The position numbers and the translations under genes were made by a program. From the NCBI GenBank assembly GCA_034670405.1, contig JAXDDX010000048.1, forward strand, positions 1,116,001 through 1,180,000: DNA of 64,000 nt, given 5' to 3'. Position 1 is the stretch's first letter. Every line of letters begins with the position of its first letter. Shown here piece by piece: positions 58,856 through 64,000 of this stretch. Below the pieces are notes generated by a model. It saw only the letters and a program-made list of their open reading frames with translations. It was not told where the DNA came from and did not search any database. Source of the DNA: Hoplostethus atlanticus. Lineage: Eukaryota > Chordata > Actinopteri > Trachichthyiformes > Trachichthyidae.

Positions 58856-61239
58856 TGAGACTGCTGTTCATTAAAGGTACAGGTCCCGGCACGGGATGAG
58901 GAGAACCTGTTTGTATGTATGTCAAGTGGAGATGAGGAAACATAAGTCTGACAGCCACAACACAACGACGTGAAAAAGAGAGAGAGAAAGAAAGAAAACA
59001 TTTCGACTCATGCGCTGTTACCTTTAAGAGACTGCATTGTGTATGCAGAAAAGACAATAGCGTGATAATCGCTATTATGATGGACGGTTTGATCATGCAC
59101 ACTCTAATCAAAGAAAAGTCATTCTTTAGATGAGACTTAAATATACTATTACTTCACTTTGTAGCCTGCTGGATGTGGATTGAATGCATAGGATTTGGCA
59201 TTTCATATCCCATCACTTTTGATAATTATGCCCCATTTACAGTAAGTGAGATTATCCACATTACACCACCGTCATGTTGGTTTTGACACCGAGCGCTTTT
59301 CGGCAGTCTATCAGAAACGATCGAGTGTAAAATGAAGAAGTGGCTTTTTCAGACGTCTAAGAGTGCTCAATTTGAAATGCCACATCATGCTACATTTGAT
59401 ACGGTGGAGATGTGGGTGTTGTTGACAGTTCAGACTAAATTCTCATAAAGGGTGAAATCAAACACCCACATGACGACATTTCCGTGAACCGGTTGCTAAA
59501 CTGTTGTATCAGTGAATAACAAATTGGATAAGTGAATACCACGAAAGCACAATCATACAGACTACAAGTTCACAAATCGTAAAAAAGTAGATTAATTCAT
59601 TTTTAAATCCTGTCTCATATGAACTGGGAAGGTCTTACCTATTCAACCTAGTCTGGAAATTCAACATACCTGAGCTAATCTTTGACATTTGTCCTCTTAT
59701 GGTTTGATAATTAGTTACTATCAGTGCTATTTCGCCACCGAAAAACATCAGCCGTGACATGTTGCTCAACTGAATAGTTTTGTAATGGTTCACAAATGTC
59801 TACCTTTATGCGTCTGCTATCTACACAATAGCCTGTGGATACAAAGACATCAATCATGCTATGAGTCACTTTCAAAAACATCTTTATAAACCTGGGCTCA
59901 GCCTTAAAAAGGATTCCTCAATGATTGCAAGACTTTGTGTAACTATCAAAGCAGATCTGCTTCTGGAACAGCGGAGTGACATTCGATTCGCTCTCATGAG
60001 CCACGATCAACAAACCCGACCCGACTATTGTCTTTTAGACTGCTTTCCTGCCCAACCCCCCCCCCCCCCAAATAAACAGTGTATAGCCAATGAAACAGCT
60101 GTTGCATCAATGTCCACTTCAACAGAAAAAATAATGAAATCATTATTTGCTCCTGTTCTTTCCGTCTACTCCTAGATAACATGCCATAGCCTCAGATATT
60201 TTGGATTTGTGATTTGGTTGCTCAATCCATTAATCATAAACCATTAGAGCACAAGACACAGGCTTCGTAGTGCTTTTCTGAACAGATCTGCATGGCTGTT
60301 GACTCATGCATTACAAAGGGCCCAAGAGACCCCGGTGGTTACTCATTACAGCATAAACAGGCCCATATTTGTATTTGGAAAGGGTGGTAGAGGAGGGGTG
60401 CTAGATAAGCAGCCTACAAACAGCAACTGAAAAAAAATGAAAAATATGTTCAAATGCATTTTAATTTTGTTATTGTTAATCTTTCTCCTCTGTAATCATA
60501 CAACGCACAACCACTGCGTTGGAGTATTTTATCCATACAATAACGAGACTACCTCTACAGTGAACTATTCCTGTGAGCTTTGCCAAAAAAAAAAAATGAA
60601 GGGACAACTCTTTTTTTAGGGGCTTTGTAATAAAATGCATTAATCTTACATGTGCCCGTAAATTGCGTAATGATTAACGGTTCCGATTCAGAAGGTTGGT
60701 TTAATGTACAGTGATAAAACATTACCCCCCCCCCCCCCCATGTTCCATTTAAACAACTAGCTGTCCCTGTCTGTCCCACTGTGACCTCTGTGATTAAATC
60801 AGTCAACTCATACTTCTATTCAAACATTAACTCCAGCTTTAATGACAGAGACACAGGTGTGATTAAAAGCCTCCAGGTCCAGTGGTTTGGTTTAGCTTTA
60901 GCCTGGCTGCAACAGGACTGAGGGTTAGCTGGGTCAACAGGGTAGCCATCTGGACCGCGCTTTAAGTGGAGCCTGAATTAAATCACCCACTGCCGCAGAA
61001 TAGCTGTGGCCCTTTGAATAGCAAATGGGACAGTGTTGTCAGTGTTTGTTTGACTTGGTTAAGGGGCACATGGTTTGAAAAATGGCTATTTAATTCTTCC
61101 TCCTCCATTGTGCTGGGCTGGTTCTGCTAACTGTGTTCAGACTTGACCAGTGGTTACTCGGATGTAGGAGATTACAGCATTTTGTAACTCATTCAAAAAA
61201 GTCATTGACTATTCAGCTTGTCAGAGGAGGGATACGGTT
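58856..61239. other. Intron or upstream sequence, no recognised gene
   Basis: Contains C runs at 60056-60069 and 60725-60739. No exon recognised. Confidence 0.45.
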
Positions 61240-61501
61240 TAAAGGGGCAATAAGTAAGGTTTTTACTGCTCCATAGCACAGAATGACCATCATATATCTG
61301 TGGGGGGTTGATAGGGCCATTGATCAATACCAATGACTCAACGAATTATTTGGCCAGGTGCAGAGATTTTCTGGCTTTCAAAACTCTGCAACTTTAGCTT
61401 ACGGTGGCCTGTGATTGGCTTAAATAATGCCAATCACAGGCGATGGTAAACTGTGCCCTGTTGGGGTCGGTAAAAGTCATAGATAACTTAATGCCCCTTT
61501 A
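61240..61501. mobile_element. Complete MITE (TAAAGGGGCAATAAGT family)
   Basis: Terminal inverted repeats TAAAGGGGCAATAAGT and ACTTAATGCCCCTTTA (one mismatch) bound 262 bp. An internal hairpin occupies 61407-61441. Copies at 21386-21557 and 3312-3470 define the family. Confidence 0.85.
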
Positions 61502-62546
61502 TGAAGCAAAGCCACTATATATAAAATGTCACTAAATATAAATATATAGTTGAATGGCCTTTTCAGTGTTTGAAGACTGATAGAAGACATATTGACCTTC
61601 AGTCTAGTGAGCAAGCCCACACCAATGACAGCAAACTGATGGAACTCCTGGGCGTTGGATGCTGTTTTCTAGCTACATTGCAAACCCACTGAATGCAACA
61701 TTTAAAATAACTGCACTGATGTCTTCCTAAACTCTACCCTGCAATCTTTTAAAACTTTCTTACAAAATTACAAAATAGCAATTGTCCATGTGGAAGTTAC
61801 TCATCTGTTTTTGAGTCATGAGTAAGAGAACTCAAACAATAAATTAGGGATTAGGATGGATTAGGATTAGGATATCCTTCATCTTCATAATTTTGTCATA
61901 CAAGTGAGCATTTGGCGCAGACGACTCAGACTGCAGATTGCGTTGCAAAAACAACAGGCATCTTTTGATTAAATGTCCGGGGTGGCAGTGTGCAATTGAA
62001 ACAATAGCAAGAAATGATCCAATCTTCCTTTCCTTTAAAAAAAAATTGCTTTGTGTCTGAAAGTCGTGGTAGGATGATGTGACCCAGTTAGTGGTTTCCC
62101 AGGCTTCCCTGACAAGAAACCTCACTGAGACAATACAAGGCCAAACCACTGCTCAGTAGTCATTGTACACTGACTATTTCAAAAATGTGTGTATAGCCTA
62201 ACTGCTGTACATGGTAGAATGTGACCTGCTGTATATCTACCACCCAGGCGAAGTATGTTGAAGAGATTAAGTCAGATTACATTACCCAAAGTGCATCCAT
62301 GTCTGTCCTCCCGAAGAACAATGAAATATTGCACATTGATACCATTTCACTTTGACATTTCACTGATGCCATTTCTTAAGTGTTCGGAAACACCACATGT
62401 TATTCACTTGACACAAGAACATCTGTCCAACATCACATTATGATTCTGTAACATCCAATCAAATGGCAATGTGTGTACACTATAATGCCAGAGTCACTTA
62501 TACAATAATTGCATTTTCTATTGCTCTTAAACTGTTTCATTCTTAT
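61502..62546. other. Intron or upstream sequence, no recognised feature
   Basis: Nothing recognised on either strand. Confidence 0.45.
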
Positions 62547-62590
62547 CTGGCGACCTGTCCAGGGTGTTTCCCTGCCTTCTGCCGGACACT
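62547..62590 (+). repeat. Fragment of a common fish repeat
   Basis: GGCGACCTGTCCAGGGTGT followed by CCCTGCCTTCTGCC is the core word of a widespread teleost repeat, here cut by the adjoining Tc1 remnant. Confidence 0.5.
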
Positions 62591-63262
62591 AAGAAGGGCT
62601 TTACGACTGGAGGACATGGAAGACCCCACTGCTGAAAGAGAAACACAAGAAGACCCAATTGATCTTTGCCAAGACCCACCCGGACAAACCTAAATCCTTC
62701 TGGGAAAATGTTCTGTGGACCGATGAAACCAAATTAGAGCTCTTTGGCAATGCAGATCAGTTCTTTTTTTACAGACGAAGAAATTAAGCTTTTAAAAAAA
62801 AAAAAAAAAAAAAAAAAAGAACACTCTACCTAGAGTGGACGTTTCATAATGCTGTGGGGCTGAGTTAGGAGCATGAAATCAGAAGATTACCAAGTCACTT
62901 TGGCATTTTGTGCTACCCAGTGTCAATTGAAGCTCATGGGTCCTCCAGCAGGACAATGACCCAAAACGCACATCCAATAGCACCCAGGAATGGTTCAAGA
63001 GAAAACGTTGGACTGTTCTGGAGTGGCCAGCGATGATCTTAATCCCATTGAGAACCAATGGTGAGACCTGAAATGTGCAGCTGATCAAAGGAATCCTTTA
63101 AACATTGAAGAACTGGAGTGGATTGCAACTGAAGAGTGGGAGAAACTGACAGCAGAAAGGTGAAGGAAACTTAATGGTTACAAGAGATGTTTGGAAGCAT
63201 TATCATTGCCAAAGGCTGTGCAACTAAGTATTAGAAAAAGGTGCCAATAATCATGGCCTTAG
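62591..63262 (+). pseudogene. Tc1-like transposase remnant
   Basis: Frames give LLKEKHKKTQLIFAKTHPDK and WENVLWTDETKLELFG (first catalytic Asp), then VLQQDNDPK (second Asp) and, in a changed frame, DLNPIENQW (third acidic residue). All three positions of the DDE triad can still be seen. A stop after FFFYRRRN, an A25 run at 62794-62818, further stops and frameshifts make it dead. The DNA-binding N-terminus is missing on the left. It ends with GGTGCCAATAATCATGGCC, like the right end of fish Tc1 elements. Confidence 0.85.
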
Positions 63263-64000
63263 CCACTTTTCAATTTTTTATAAAATATTTCTTTAATATT
63301 TGCATTCTCCAATCTCTCCAATTATTTCAGAAGATATCTGTAGAAAATGCAATGATGCCAATAATCTTAAACTGCAATTATAGGGACACTATAATGTATT
63401 CTGCTGCTGCATAGGAGATGGAAACTAGTTCATAGGTCTCTGTCAACACTGGAATGTGAGTCCCAGTAATTTACTCCTGGCCTGGGACCAGGCCTTGCTC
63501 AGCCTACATTTAAATAATCCCGGCTACTGGGAATTTGACATATGTAGAAGAAGAGTACCACCCGTGTCCTTCTCTATTTCCTTAGCTGTTTCCTTGGCTC
63601 GGTAATTTGTCTTTCTCCAATGTTCCTTGACTTTGCCATAAAGAAGCTTAGTGTGTAAATTGCCCTCAAAAGTGCTGACAATCTTTGTCTTACACAAAGA
63701 TTTGAAGTTCAGACATCTACCATAGCTACGGAAATTATATATTAAAAAAAGCATTTTTCACATTTTAGTACCACAATAAAGTCTAATCAGTATATGACAT
63801 AACACTTGTTTTCCAATTGTATTTATTTGACACCTGAGATTAAAGGGAATGAGGAGAACAAATAGATAAACATAAAGATTAAGGTATAGGTATCTCAGTC
63901 TATGAATTAAACAAATATTGCCAATATGTATTGTTCATGAAACATTCTGAACGGAAACCAGCTATAAATGTTTTATGGATGATAGTTTATGGAATTCTGA
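63263..64000. other. Intron or upstream sequence, no recognised feature
   Basis: Apart from a second GATGCCAATAATC word at about 63354, nothing was recognised. Confidence 0.4.

Noticed and set aside
1..64000. A new multi-gene defence or metabolic system
   Set aside because: Only one host gene is supported. All other coding traces are broken transposons, so no operon-like or multi-gene system is visible.

Overview
This window looks like teleost fish nuclear DNA. The evidence is a vertebrate ARID3-family gene with canonical GT-AG introns, fish-type Tc1/mariner, Ty3/gypsy, L2-like and other non-LTR retroelement fragments, short foldback elements, and many (CA)n, (GA)n, (GATA)n and (ATA)n microsatellites. 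No prokaryotic gene, CRISPR array, rRNA or tRNA gene could be supported.

One host protein-coding gene is visible. It lies on the minus strand and is incomplete at its 5' end. Six coding exons (46616-46688, 26853-27036, 25455-25699, 23889-24179, 22129-22218, 20951-21129) join in phase with consensus splice sites. They encode the C-terminal 353 residues of a DNA-binding transcription factor: an ARID domain followed by the two-part REKLES region. The ending NGVVYT/GVLFARR resembles ARID3C more than ARID3A as I remember the vertebrate proteins, so I call it arid3c with a caveat about the paralog. The exons for the N-terminus and start codon were not found in the 17.3 kb upstream of exon 46616-46688 and are probably beyond position 64000.

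Layout: 1-16700 lies downstream of the gene and is rich in transposons. Its centre is a nested stack at 4440-9345: a decayed Ty3/gypsy pol gene is interrupted by a 2.24-kb LTR-like insertion (4725-6966) flanked by a 4-bp CTTT duplication, and then by a 5'-inverted LINE copy (about 7086-8605). 16701-20950 is 3' flank and possible 3' UTR. 20951-27036 holds five clustered exons. 27037-46615 is a 19.6-kb intron with a Tc1 foldback element (36301-37844), a 2.3-kb element with 283-bp terminal inverted repeats packed with an iterated TTATTACA-type motif (39042-41342), several MITE-like elements and LINE pieces. 46689-64000 is a further intron or upstream region with microsatellites, Tc1 remnants and candidate conserved non-coding blocks.

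The transposons are all visibly broken (stops, frameshifts, internal deletions) and no working transposase or reverse transcriptase is encoded here. I found no convincing new multi-gene system. The most unusual structures are the long-TIR iterated element with its internal perfect 25-bp hairpin, the Tc1 foldback with two opposed transposase starts, and the nested gypsy/LTR/LINE stack.
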